From Cristatella mucedo (taxonomy: Eukaryota; Bryozoa; Phylactolaemata; Cristatellidae), in the NCBI GenBank assembly GCA_009760855.2, contig WPIO01000018.1, forward strand, positions 5,475,001 through 5,539,000: a DNA stretch of 64,000 nt. The letters run 5' to 3'. The notes under the pieces were generated by a model. It was not told where the DNA came from. It saw only the letters and a list, made by a program, of their open reading frames with translations, and searched no databases. Position 1 is the first letter of the stretch. Each line of letters starts with the position of its first letter. The position numbers and the translations under genes were made by a program. Shown here in pieces: positions 1-40,707 of the stretch.

Positions 1-442
1 AGCCTGCGAAGGCTTCTTTACTCAGATCCTTTGACGCAGGCGCAGGGCTTGTAATGACGACAGTCCTTGCCGACGTGCGACGAATACAGGTGAAGCTAGG
101 TGAGCCTCGAAGCAAGGCTACAGCGAGTCGCAGACAGATGCTTCACCGACACGGCGACAGAGCACCGCAGCAAAATAGAGCGCCCTGTAAGTTATGTAAT
201 ACAATCCCCGCCTTTAACAGATCAGTCCATTCGATAGACACGGCAGAGAGGCACAGTTTGTACAGCACCAGCTGCAGTGTACAGTACAGCTCACTTCGAG
301 CGAGCGCGATTCGCTCGTTCAAAGCTTAAATTACAACGAACTAATCTTTTCTTGAAAAAAGAATAGACTACGATGTATGCGGTTTCCAAATATTATGAGT
401 CAGGAAAAGTGCCATACATAATCTCACGCTCATGTCATAATC
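1..442. other. No gene recognised
   Basis: I see no splice-consistent coding exon, RNA gene or repeat I can name here. The one short open frame (54-329) has no recognisable motif. Confidence 0.5.
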
Positions 443-585
443 GCCGAGCTGGCTTGGCCCAGTGGTTAAGGTGCTCGTCGCCCAATCAAGGACGAGGGCA
501 CGAGCGCCCCCGCGGCGTATGCGAAGTGCCTGAATAGAGATCAAGTTCTCTTAGGGCGCTATACAAATGAATTATCCTAATCTAA
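443..585 (+). mobile_element. tRNA-derived SINE
   Basis: The copy opens with an A-box-like tRNA segment (GGCTTGGCCCAGTGGTTAAGG). It ends in the tail GAAGTGCCTGAATAGAG followed by CTTAGGGCGCTATACAAATG. The same head and tail recur at 61262-61393 (+), 11120-11265 (-) and 39048-39395 (-). The B box is degraded in this copy. The tail resembles the 3' tip of the LINEs in this window, as expected for a SINE mobilised by that LINE's reverse transcriptase. Confidence 0.75.
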
Positions 586-739
586 ACGCTTTGGTATGCG
601 CACGCGGCTCTTCACTCATCTCTCGGATACTGTTTAGACTATGTAAAAAGCCATCCGGAGTTACGGAGAGCTAGGGGCGGCGCTCTCGGCGTGGGAATGC
701 AGCGCTCTTAAACCACACAGACTGGCTATTAATGCTTGG

Positions 740-945
740 GATAATAATAATAATGATGCACTTAATAAAGCTCCCTCAGAGAACTAAATCTCTCTTTCTA
801 GGCGCTTAAATCTCGATTGCCTTCGTGCTCACCATCATCGTATCCTTACTGGCCGACTAGGTAAGGCGGTTGTTGTTCATGACCTCTGTACCGAGGTCGA
901 GGGTTTGAATCCTGCGGCGGGCGATTCTTTTTTATGCCGCTAGCG
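740..945 (-). mobile_element. LINE 3' tip abutting a tRNA-like SINE remnant
   Basis: A (TAA)n run followed by GCACTTAATAAAGCTCCCTC and the AGAGAACT...TCTAGGCGCTT motif is the reversed 3' tip of the common LINE. Downstream (about 860-930) a stretch with GAGGGTTTGAATCCTG resembles a tRNA B box, so a SINE-like piece is probably joined to it. Confidence 0.5.
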
Positions 946-1276
946 ATAGCCTTAAGGGCTGGCTCTTCTGCCGGTGTACAAAAAAGGCTGTTAATAAGCT
1001 AGCATTATATGTGTTTTATTTGTGTTTAGGTATTTTTTATTATTGTATTTATTATTATTATATTTATTAGGTATTCTTTTGGAATTTTATTCATTACCAA
1101 CTGATTACCAATACCAAATAAATCACATTTCATTTTTACATTACATTTTCATTAATGTATTTTTTTATATACTCTTTACCAGCTAGCAAGCATGCATTGG
1201 TATGGGGCCTGCGGTTCTTTAGCTGTACTTCGAAGCGTTTACTCGACTGGGTGCATGGCACGCGTGTGCAACCATC

Positions 1277-1620
1277 CGGTAATAATAATAATAATAATAA
1301 CACATTTGATATAGCACCCTCAGAGGACTCTTAACTCTTTCTAGGCACTTTACATTTGCTGCAAAGGAAGCACGATCGAATGGTTAGTTGTAGCATGCTC
1401 AATAGACGATAAGATAGGCATGTCTAGGGGTGACACACGCAGGGTCAGCAGGCAAATTTGGTTAGTGTCAGCATGCACAGTGTGAGCACGCATAAGAATG
1501 CAGAGGACGAATCGCTTGGACCCACTAAATGCTGTAATCAATAAATGCGTTTCTAGTTTCTTTTTAAACATAGTCAAGTCTGGAGATGTCGTGAGGCAAG
1601 TCGGAAGTAGTATCCCCCGT
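1277..1620 (-). mobile_element. 5'-truncated LINE (CR1/L2-like), 3' end
   Basis: This is the reversed 3' end of the main LINE: a (TAA)n tail, the CCCTCAGAGGACT hairpin block, the CATGC-rich 3' UTR, and then the end of the reverse-transcriptase reading frame. The same order is seen at 27395, 35096 and 51911. Only the last approximately 340 bp are present, typical of target-primed insertion. Confidence 0.8.
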
Positions 1621-1839
1621 TACGAAGGCCACGTGGTTATCATGCTACAATGTGCGCCGCCGCAGCCACCGCTCACGAATCGCTGCTTTGCTGCCAACGG
1701 CTGGTACGCCGGCAATTGTAAAAAATGAGGCGATGGGCGGTGGGGCTATTCACTATTGCCGATCGATTATTGGCGCTATGTCGCGCTTGGGCTCTTTTCT
1801 TGCATGACCATAACTCGAGCCAACTTCGTCCGTTGGTTC

Positions 1840-2367
1840 GTGTCACGTCGCTCCTTGGCGGCGCTCTCGGCTAACGTCCTCTGACGCTCTCGCTCGTCAG
1901 CCGGCGAGGTCCAACGGAAGCATGCTTGACCGCGTTCCCGCTCGTTGGCCTCTAGCCGGGGGCGAGGCGGAGGCGGGCGAGAGGCTTTGTCGCTTCGAGC
2001 CAGCCAATTGTGGGAGCCAGACTGGAAGGCCTGCGCGCGCAGGGCAGCTAATAAAAAGCCTTCCTACAGCCGTTCGAGTAGAATGACCGCCCCCACTAAT
2101 TTGTCAACCCCCGGTCTAGCGGTTAGCTGCGTGCACTAGCCGGCCAGCCGCGGCTCGTACGGGCGCTGATAGCCATCAGCCGCCGCCGTCGCCCGCCGCC
2201 GTCCGCTCCGCTGGCCGAATCTCCCTCATTCGACTATTCTAGACATGACCATCATTACCAAGCGCAAGGTAACGCGCCCGCGGAAGCGCGCCGCGGGACC
2301 GTCCGACGTCTAGCTCTTTGTCAGCGTCCCAGCGTGCCGGCGGCGACGACGTTCCTTCAGAGGACGG
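1840..2367 (+). promoter_or_regulatory. CpG-rich region upstream of hexokinase exon 1
   Basis: This stretch is strongly GC- and CpG-rich compared with the rest of the window and leads directly into exon 1 of the hexokinase gene. By position and composition it is the likely promoter/5' UTR region. No TATA box or initiator can be assigned with confidence. Confidence 0.4.
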
Positions 2368-32201
<29,834 letters not shown>

Positions 32202-33640
32202 AGGCAGCAACCGCTGTTCAAAGAAGACTGGTGGGCGGATGAACTACGTAGCACTTATGCATAGCTATACTAGCTATATTGTCCATGAAGCAGCAGCAGC
32301 AACCTCTCTCGAATGAGTTGCTACGAAGATGACACGGGAGTACCCCAGCGTTCTGGACACGAATGCTTTTATTTTGTATTCTCTAAATTTCTCTGGGCTC
32401 CACTGCAGTAGCTGGGGAACCTGACCTATGCAACTTCATACTAGCCGTATTGCTATGCAGCATCGGTCGGCAATATGTATTTTTGTACGACTTGCCGAGT
32501 GGTCACTGCCACGTACTTCGGCAGAGTAGGATCGTTGAGTTGAAATCGGAGCTGGCCTCTGTTTTTTGGTCACAGCTTCGTTTTTCAGAGCTATCTTTGA
32601 CTTGACGTTCTGCCTACGGGCATTGGATCGGGTATATTGTTTTGCGTGCGACCGGGTGTGTGTCGTGCTCAACAGAAACTACTCTTGGGCAGAAGTTTCG
32701 TTGGTTCAATTGTCCTGATGCAGCAGCAGCAGGGAGTATGCTAGTACCTTTACAGCTGCCTCTGCTCGGAGTCTTGCTGCTGCCTGAGCCGAGCCTGAGC
32801 CGACTAAGTGTGACAGCAGCTGTATGAGGTGACTGCCTGCAGAGGCAGCTATCGATGTGTCAAATAGTTGAAGTAATTTGGCCATAGGCTTGGGATTTCA
32901 AGCCGAAAGAGGCTCGTAATGAATCTTCATAAATCGTCTGTCTGGAGCTGTTTTCTTTTTGTCTAGATTTGCCCTCAGATCATGCACTGTTTTAGCTGGC
33001 CGACCGACTCTTGAGAATGCGGCCTGTCGCCTGGTCTGTACATGAAATGATATCGAGGCATTTGTGATCATGCCGGCATTCATTGGCTGTGCAAGCTCTC
33101 ATTTAGTTCGAGCCGAGGTTTTTCTTGCAGCTGCAACCTCACGTGGCGACTCGCGGCATCGGATCTGTATGCAAAATGTTTGTCAATAATAGGCATGGTT
33201 TGTCATAGATGGCATACTCAGGTATATTTTTGCAAGCTGCCTGTTTTTAGCCGTGATTTGTATGGTGATGCTTTTTGTGCTGAATTATAACGTACCCTGC
33301 CTTCGGAACTGTTTTGGTGTGCCGAGCAAGCACCTGCCAGCTGTATGACGATCACGATGATGACGATTGCGACGTTTTTATAGCACTCCTTTAAGAGGTA
33401 AGTATTTCTAGCACTTTGCATCAGAGTGATAATCTTAGTCCTACTTTCCAGCTTGGTCAGCCTCTTCTATGCTTCTAACCCCTGAAAGCCTTACGAAGTT
33501 GTCCGCTCCCTGAAACCGCCCGTCAGCATCTTCCGCCAGAAACTGTACGTTTTTGTTGATACGGGGTTGGTGAGTCCTGAGCAAAGATATGAGATTGTGC
33601 AAACTTTCTCTGCACAAGGGTCCGTGTGAGGAAAATCCGT
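32202..33640. other. Intergenic / hexokinase 3' UTR region
   Basis: No coding exon or named repeat was recognised. The first part is probably 3' UTR, but I could not point to a convincing poly(A) signal. Confidence 0.5.
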
Positions 33641-33735
33641 GTCGGTCTTATCTCCCTGTCTGTAACTCCATCAGCCAAAGAGAATGAAGTGGGCGTTACG
33701 CTGTGTAGCTTTCTATAGCTCATTTAAACCCTAAG
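33640..33735 (-). mobile_element. Second-family LINE 3' UTR fragment
   Basis: TTATCTCCCTGTCTGTAACT, then GGGCGTTACGCTGTGTAG align with 37425-37500 in the same orientation. Confidence 0.55.
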
Positions 33736-34107
33736 CACTGTTCGTGTATATTACAGTATCCACAGCCTTCTCACGAAACCAAGTAAAAGCGATGAGACAG
33801 CAGCCGACGGACTGCTTGCAGCCGTTGCAAAAGCATTTCGTATAAGCATTCCGTAAATTTCAGAGTGCAATTCAAGTGCAGAGAAAGCACTTGGTGCCAA
33901 GAGCTTCGTCGACGAAAAAGCAACACACTAGTATGATGAGAAGACCTAATCTGACGGCGTAACGAGTCCGGCGGCATAGATAGCAGTCACCTAAGCGGGA
34001 AGAAGCTGAGTCGTCTTGGGCACAGCCGCCGAAGTTTATGCTTCGGCCTGAATTGCCGTCTCGATGTAGATGTAGATCAAACACATCTAGATGTAGATAG
34101 AACAACA
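33736..34107. other. No gene recognised
   Basis: No motif, RNA gene or named repeat was seen. Confidence 0.4.
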
Positions 34108-34200
34108 ATGCACCAATGTAAAGTGCCTAGAAAGAGATTGTGTTCTATGAGGACGTTAAATCGGGTGTATTGTTATTATTATGATTATCATTATAGCAGA
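34108..34200 (+). mobile_element. LINE 3' tip
   Basis: AATGTAAAGTGCCTAGAAAG, then ATGAGGACGTTAAATCGG and an ATT-rich tail. Confidence 0.75.
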
Positions 34201-34434
34201 ACTCTGCTCGAGAAGAACTATCCTCTACACGACTCGGATTGCATCCATTCTGATGGTCTAGAATTTATGATTTCAACCACAGCTCAACAATCGGCGGCAT
34301 TTCCGCAAAGTGTCTAACTGAAACCGTCATTGATTGATGGCATCCGATGCAACCGACAAGTCCTAGAAGACTATTTACTATAATCATGCTCATGGCCAGA
34401 CTTCGACCAATGAGGGGCCCAACCTAAAATTGAT

Positions 34435-34600
34435 ACTACTAATACGTTTGCCAAGTGCCCTTAGAGAACTCAACCTCGTTCTTGGCACTTAACATATTCT
34501 GTAACATAAACATATCAAATGGTAGTGGTAACATGAACGATGTCAACCTGTAAAATGTGGTAAGTGATAGCATGGCCAGTGTCAGCGAGCATTAGCAAAA
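34435..34600 (-). mobile_element. LINE 3' end, decayed
   Basis: GTGCCCTTAGAGAACTCAAC, GGCACTTAACAT and the reversed UTR with GTGGTAAGTGATAGCATGG. Confidence 0.65.
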
Positions 34601-35095
34601 AAATGACGACTCATATGGATGCATACACCGTGCATCGATTGACCCGAACATTTTTCGGTTTGGGCTGCTGCTGGGAAGAATTAGCTTGCGGTGGTCTCAC
34701 TGGACCATCCTCCGGTGGCTAGCCGCTCGCCGTGTCCCCGTCGTTAGACGTCGACCGTCCTTCGGCCGGTAGCGGCTAGGCAGCAGCTGTCTAGTGTCAT
34801 TTACAGACGAGTCGCCTCCTCGCGCCGAGGCTCCTGTTCACCTGCCGATGCCCCTACAGCGACAGCCTCCGCCCACACTGTGAGTGCTTGTGGCGGTACT
34901 GGCCTGTCAAGCGAGGAAGGAACTGCTGTTGCCTTAGCCTGTTCGTCTTGAGCTGTGCAAGTGCTATCAAGCATTTCTCTAGGCCCTCGGCGCGTGAACA
35001 TATACTTTGGTTAGTGAGACGTGCAAAATCGCCAACCGCACGAGCAATTGTCATGTAGTAGCTTTCTACGGAGTGAGAGCCAAACAGCCGAGGAA
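34601..35095. other. No gene recognised
   Basis: GC-rich stretch with short open frames lacking motifs. Confidence 0.4.
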
Positions 35096-36275
35096 GATAA
35101 TAATAATAATAATAATAATATTGCACTTGATAAAGCGCCCTCAGAGAACTTAATCTCTTTCTAGGCGCTTTACATTTGCTGCAAAGTGATACGCAATAGA
35201 ATAGTAAGTAAAATCATGCTTGAAAAACAAACGAAATGAATAACATGGTTAGGGGTTACATGCACTGGGTCAGCATGCAAATGTGGTTAGTGGCAGCATT
35301 AACAGTGTCAGCACGCATAAGCACATCGAGGACGAATAACAAGGACCCACTAAATGCTGTCCTAAATAGGTATGTTTTTAAGTTTCTTTTAAATGTGGTC
35401 AGGTCAGGGGATGTTCTGATGCAGGTCGGGAGGGAGTTCCAGGCTGTGGGAGCATACGAGCTAAATGCACGGTCTCCAAAGGATTTAAGGTTTGTACGAG
35501 GTATTTCTAGACTGTTGGATTCCGAAAAGCGAGTGGTACGATGCTTTGCCTGATGGGGTAGTATATCTGAAAGATAGGCTGGAGCCATAGAATGAAGAGA
35601 CCTAAAAGTGAGCGACAAAACCTTGAAGTCAATCCGTTGCTTGACTGGTAACCAGTGCAGGTCGGCGAGAAGTGGAGTAATGTGGCAACTGCGACGCTCA
35701 CGACAGACAAGCCTAGCTGCAGAGTTTTGCACCAGCTGCAATCGCCTGATCGCACATGCTGGTAGGCCAGTAAGCAGTGAGCTGCAGAAGTCGAGACGGG
35801 ATGTCACAAATGCATGGACCAACTTAGACGTGGTATCCTTATCTAAACAAGCCCGAATTTTAGCAATGTTATGAAGCTGAAAATAGGCAGATTTGACTGT
35901 GGAGCTGATGTGGTCGTCTAACGAGAGGTCGCTTTGGAATATGACACCTAGATTTCGAGCTGATGCAACAGGAGATATGCTGGCAGAGCCAATTTTGAAA
36001 GTCAGCCTTTCCAATTTCTGAATAACACTAGGTTTGCCCATAACTAGTAAGTTAGTTTTATCATCGTTTAGTTTTAGAAAATTTGCTGCCACCCATGATC
36101 GGATGTCATCAATGCATGCAGCAAGTGAGTTGAGAGAATTTGAGGTGCTCGAAGGCTGGGAGGGATCAAAGCAAAGGTACAACTGAGTGTCATCCGCATA
36201 GAAGTGAAAGCCTAGATTGTGCTTGGCAATCACATCAGCGAGAGGGAGAGTATAAACGGTGAAAAGGACCGGACC
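35096..36275 (-). mobile_element. LINE with the best-preserved RT frame (341 codons)
   Basis: A single open frame (36281 to 35256) covers the C-terminal half of a non-LTR reverse transcriptase: [16 protein letters not shown], the catalytic [26 protein letters not shown], then [10 protein letters not shown] and [10 protein letters not shown] typical of CR1/L2-type ORF2 C-termini. It is followed by the UTR and a (TTA)n tail. The 5' part of ORF2 (endonuclease, fingers) is missing. It is nearly intact, so it is relatively young. Confidence 0.92.
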
Positions 36276-37439
36276 TAGCACAGAGATATTTTAAAATAGT
36301 CAGCATCGATGTCAAGAGTCTGCCATTTTAAGCAATTCGCATGTGATTCGGGATACGGAGAAGCGCACTTGCAATAGATTGAATGAGATCCACATGTCAG
36401 GTGAGCAGAATTTGGTAGTAATAAGGAATGATAGCATACGGTCGAGGGAGAATATTTGATCGAGTGCGTGACCCTTATTGTAAGTGGAACCCGAAGAGAA
36501 AAAGAGTCAGCGAACCAAATTAGGCACTTATGGTGTAAGCTAAGTTGTCAAAATGAATGCTAACATGACGTATGACGAGACAAGATTGATTTCTGAAATA
36601 GGAAATTAAAATGAGATAAGGAAAATCTGAGATAAAGGAGGACTTGGTACCTGGGACCGATAGCTTACAGCCACCATTGACGGCTTGCTGTTGGAGGGAG
36701 TTAAAACGACCGATTCAAAAGACTGCTTCGAGGCGACTGCAAACGTATTGAAATAGAGGGAAGAGCTCGCGAAAAAGGCGATTATACGCTATGTCTATGT
36801 TAGATCACCTTTACGCTTATGGAAAATGTGCAGCTTTTGATATTCAAAGTGGTGAATGGTCCAAGACTTGCTTGATTTTAGCATGGCAGACGAATCAACA
36901 AAGCCGAAAGTCTTGTTGTCATAATCAGGCTTTCTCCTTGAGCTTTACAATGCGAAAAACCTTCGTCAATCAAGCTTTGCACAGCTACTCGCGGCTTTAA
37001 ATGTAAGGTGTCCTTTTACTAAATGATCTCGCCTGTAACGTCGCATCCGGGCTAATTCACACGGTCGTAACAGGATGCAGAACGTAGTGATGAAAGCGGG
37101 CGGAGAGACTCTGTAGTTGCAGCGTGATCTACTTTCGTGTGAAAAACTAGTGCCGGGTGGCAGGTACTGGTGGGCGCTGCAATACCTTCAAATTGGGTAA
37201 ACGGCGGGTAGAAGTGCAACTAAGACTATGGGGTAGTTAACTTCCTACCCGAGCGCCACTCGTTCCCGCTCCGCCACCAGCTGCCACGCCGCCATCGCAC
37301 GGTTAGGGGCAAGAGGTCAGAGTCAGAGGGAGGAGACGAGCGGCAGTTCGATTCATCATCTTTATAACAACATTGCATGCGTCAGCATTTTCAGCTAAAA
37401 TAAAGAGAATTACCAGGTGCCCCTATTGTATCTCCGTCT
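36276..37439. other. No gene recognised
   Basis: Mixed AT/GC intergenic sequence without convincing exons or named repeats. Confidence 0.45.
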
Positions 37440-38460
37440 GTATCTTCAAAAAGTCATAAAGACCATGTGGGTGTTACGTTGGAGAGTTTTGTATAGCACA
37501 CTCACAGGAAGCTGGCTTTCAGTACGCATTCGGTAGCCAACAGACTTCATCTCATGCAACAAAGAGAAAGATGGAAGCATAGCAGAGTCAGGAGAGGAGT
37601 TGCGGTAATAATAATAATAATAATGCACTTGATAAAGCGCCCCCAGAGAACTCAATCTCTTTCCATTTGCTGCAAAGGGAAATGCAATTGAATGGTAGTG
37701 AGTAGCATGGAAGTAGCAGCTCAGGACCGCTGAAAAGGATGAGCCATAGTCGGCTGCAAGAGAGTAGTTGTCGTTGCATAAGAATTGTGGAAGTGAGTTC
37801 CACTTCCTAGGACCTGCAGAGCTAAAGCTTCTGTCACCAACGGTCTTTAAGCGGAGGAATGGAACAGCTAATTTATTTTCCACACAGGACCTGAGGGCAC
37901 GAGCAGGCTGAAACTGGTGCAGTAGTTCAGCTAGGTAAGAAGGAGCCAAGCCCTGGAGGGCCTTGCGGGTTAGCGTAAGAACTTTGCTCTGTATCAGCTG
38001 CTCAACCGGCATCAATCCTTGCTCTTTTAGCACAGGAGACAGTGCTCAAACCTCTGGGACTTGAAGACTAGCCTTGCAGCCATACTCATAGTCAGCTGCA
38101 GTGGCCTAGTTGCTTTCTTTTGTAGCCCAGCCAAAAGGGAATTACAGTAATCAAGCCGAGACAGAACCAATGAGCTGGTTAAATTTTTGGCAAGCCACTG
38201 TGGAAGACAGCTCCAAATCTTAGATAGGGGTCGAACGTGATGGCTAGCTGTAGAAGCAGTCTTCTGAATGAAGCTTTTAAAATTGAGGCAGCTGTCGAAA
38301 ACAACTCCTAAATTTCGAGCACGCGGTGATGGTCGCACAATAGCATCACCTATTAGAAGAGCAAAGCCTTTTAATCCAGCCACAAGCTTAGGGTGTCCTA
38401 TGAGCAGTAGGTCGGTTTTATCGTCTAGGCACATTAAGCTACGGAGGGACGTGGGAAACA
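37440..38460 (-). mobile_element. Second LINE family, RT C-terminal half and 3' UTR
   Basis: Encodes CLDDKTDLLLIGHPKLVAGL, ARNLGVVFDSCLNF, LDYCNSLLAGL, and in another frame LAPSYLAELL and RKWNSLPQFL. This is clearly related to, but distinct from, the main family. A frameshift lies near 38030. The piece 37605-37715 is a main-family LINE tip embedded in its 3' region. Confidence 0.82.
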
Positions 38461-38779
38461 ATGAAGCCGGGCTTCCCAACGCGGGAGCGCACACTCGGAC
38501 GAGAGCAAAGTCGTAAACGCGAGGCGGCAATCCGCACTAATGCCAGCCAAGACGACATTGCTGGTAGGTACTCCGTTGGTTGCCATAAAGGTGAATCACT
38601 ACCGCGGCACATCTCAGCTCGCCGAGGTCTCCAGCTCACGACTGGGAAGGCTACGAACAACGTGCTACGTGGGAGCGTTTGTTCTTATACAAACCATGGC
38701 AATTCAACGCGACCGCATCGCAAGTGGCAGCTAAATTAGTTGAATTCTAATTATAGATAGGGTTCATCGCAAATAAGTA
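38461..38779. other. No gene recognised
   Basis: Short stretch between the LINE and the tRNA gene; nothing identified. Confidence 0.4.
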
Positions 38780-38852
38780 GTTTCCATGGTGTAGCGGTTA
38801 TCACATCTGCCTAACACGCAGAAGGTCCCCAGTTCGATCCTGGGTGGAAACA
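38780..38852 (+). tRNA. trnV-AAC: tRNA-Val (anticodon AAC)
   Basis: A 73-nt cloverleaf. Acceptor stem GTTTCCA/TGGAAAC; D arm with the A box TGGTGTAGCGGTTATCA; anticodon stem TCTGC/GCAGA with loop CTAACAC (AAC at 38813-38815); T arm CCCAG-TTCGATC-CTGGG with the B box. A TTTT terminator follows at 38856-38859. All stems pair perfectly and there is no intron, so it looks functional. It is the only intact RNA gene I found. Confidence 0.97.
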
Positions 38853-39047
38853 GCGTTTTGCTTCCAACATTAGTCAATTCTAGCAGTACCCTTGGCGAAT
38901 CGACTACAGTTGAAACCGAGAGAAAGTCGCGTGGAAAAAAGTAAATTTTGCGAAGCGAACATCATGAATTAAGCCAGTGACGCTTTAGTTGACGAAAGAC
39001 GTGAATTCCAGTTTGGTACGTCAAAGACGAATACAATATATAATTAG

Positions 39048-39395
39048 TATGCATAGGGCCCCACAAGTAGTGCGTCTACATCAGCGGTTCTGAACCTGTG
39101 GGTCGCGACCCCTTTGACGGGTCGAACGTCTCTTTCACAGGGGTCACCTAAGACCGCCGGAAAACACGCATTTCCACATTTTGCACACAATAGTTCGATG
39201 TTCGGGGGTCGCCACCACACGAGGACCTCTATTAAAGGGTCGCGCCATTAGGAAAGTGGAGAACCACTGGTCTACATTCAGGCGACTCACGTACGCCATG
39301 GGACTCGACCCACGACCTTTTTCATCCGATCCCTTGACCTCAGTTGCTTAAAAGCGAGCTCCTTAACCGCTGGGCCAAGCCGGCGCCCAAGGCTA
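39048..39395 (-). mobile_element. tRNA-derived SINE, interrupted by SPIN
   Basis: The reversed SINE tail (GCATAGGGCCCC) is on the left. The body CAGGCGACTCACGTACGCC and the reversed A box CCTTAACCGCTGGGCCAAGC are on the right. A hAT element inserted at GTCTACAT separates the two parts. Confidence 0.8.
39082..39269 (+). mobile_element. SPIN-type non-autonomous hAT element
   Basis: Terminal inverted repeats CAGCGGTTCTGAACC and GTGGAGAACCACTG. The subterminal blocks (GGGTCGCGACCCCTTTGACG, TTTCACAGGGGTCACCTAAG, ATTAAAGGGTCGCGCCATTA) are what I remember of the SPIN (Space Invaders) consensus. Flanked by a perfect 8-bp target duplication GTCTACAT (39074-39081 and 39270-39277), the hallmark of hAT insertion. 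The element is 188 bp and non-coding, an internal-deletion derivative dependent on a hAT transposase elsewhere. Confidence 0.85.
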
Positions 39396-39703
39396 GCCAA
39401 AACGAAAGTTCGACGCACGCGGTCACGCTGGCAGAATGAACGAGCTGCCTGGCCTAGAGAGTGCAGTACTAATGTTTTGAACGTTATAGAGCCTAGGGCT
39501 CAGCCTTGACCCTCAATCTTGCATAGCTCGATCGAGCGTCTTTGTCTGAGACCACTGGTCTCCTTAACTTTCAAAACAAAACTACTCGCTCAACACTAGA
39601 CTCGCTCTGCTCGGCATAGTGTTTTCGCCTACTTCGTTGTTTATCCTACCGCACTCCAACATATAAAATTTGATTTAAATGTATTATTTTATATTTATAG
39701 TAA

Positions 39704-40258
39704 ATGCCTTTATCTTACATTTGTGGAATGTTGCTAAGAAGAAATGGAGAAAAAGCTTGCAAGTGGAAGAATAGAGTCAAATGCATAATAAATAAATATT
39801 CTACACATAAAATTGATGTTCCAATAACTGTCAAAGAACTTTGTATATTTGTTGCAAAGTATACTCTATTAGAAAATGATACATGTTTGTTTGATAACAT
39901 TTATAGGGTTTACAGGTTTGATTATCTATTGCGCAGAGTTGTATATAAAGCCGTAGATATTAGAGCAGAACTAGTAGAAAAACACATTAAAAAGTGTAAA
40001 AAGAAAAGCTCTAAAATTGGAAAAATGAGTTGGCCTGAAAAACATAAAGAAATCTTATTAATTATTTCAAAATTAGAAAGTGGAAATTATAGTAGCTGTA
40101 GTCATAATGAGCAATGCATCTCTTATTCTATTGACGGTACATTTCAGAGAGACTTTAAAACTAATGATTGCTTTTGCATGTTTCCAAGGTGTGGCCATAC
40201 ACTATCATTTATTTCAAGAAGACCTTGGAAATAAAATTCTAAGAATTAAAAAATTTAA
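39704..40258 (+). pseudogene. Virus-derived ORF, unknown function, frameshifted
   Basis: An open frame of 176 codons from ATG 39704, Lys/Cys-rich, with a basic segment (HIKKCKKKSSKIGK) near residues 94-107. Near 40180 the coding signal appears to move into the overlapping frame that ends at about 40259, suggesting a frameshift close to the 3' end. I do not recognise the family. Its position at the edge of the viral block and its AT-rich codon use tie it to the virus rather than the host. Confidence 0.55.
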
Positions 40259-40707
40259 ATAATTATAAGAAAACGGCAGATTTAAGAAAACAATTTGCTC
40301 TTCAAAGATATGATGAGGTAGTTGAGCATAACATTAAAGTTAGATCATGTCTAACAAATTTAACAAGAGTGAGATATATAATTAAAATCATAAATATACA
40401 AGTAGCTTTAGGAGTTACAGTTTCTACAACGCATATTCACACACATCCTCAAATAACTAATGTAGTCTCAGCTTTTTCAGCATTAACAGCAATGCTAATG
40501 GCAGTTGATGGTGTTTTAGTTAAAATAGATACAAGAAAAAGATTTAATCTTAATTCTAACACAGAGTTTATTTCAAAAATAAGAGATTCTTTATCTGATG
40601 AAGTAGTTACAAAAGAAGAGTTTGACGAAATTATAGCAGAGCGTTCACAAAGAGCCTCCTGTTTTATTACTTGTAGCTCTTCTCTAACAAAACTCTTTTT
40701 AACATAA
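40235..40707 (+). CDS. Virus-derived small membrane-type protein, convergent with integrase
   Basis: The frame is open from 40235 to the stop at 40707. It has a hydrophobic central stretch with VVSAFSALTAMLMAVDGVLV, then a charged tail with SLSDEVVTKEEFDEIIAE. That arrangement (hydrophobic helix, then an EF-I-E tail) resembles a small-protein family I associate with Polinton/adintovirus-like loci in invertebrates; this is from memory and unverified. Its last approximately 50 codons overlap the 3' end of the integrase on the other strand, so one of the two reading frames must have lost its original stop. The first codon is uncertain. Confidence 0.5.

Noticed and set aside
860-932. Functional tRNA gene
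   Set aside because: Only a B-box-like segment is present; no cloverleaf can be drawn, so it is a SINE remnant.
37446-38033. Single 195-codon gene
   Set aside because: It is LINE reverse-transcriptase C-terminus fused by chance to a LINE tip and 3' UTR.
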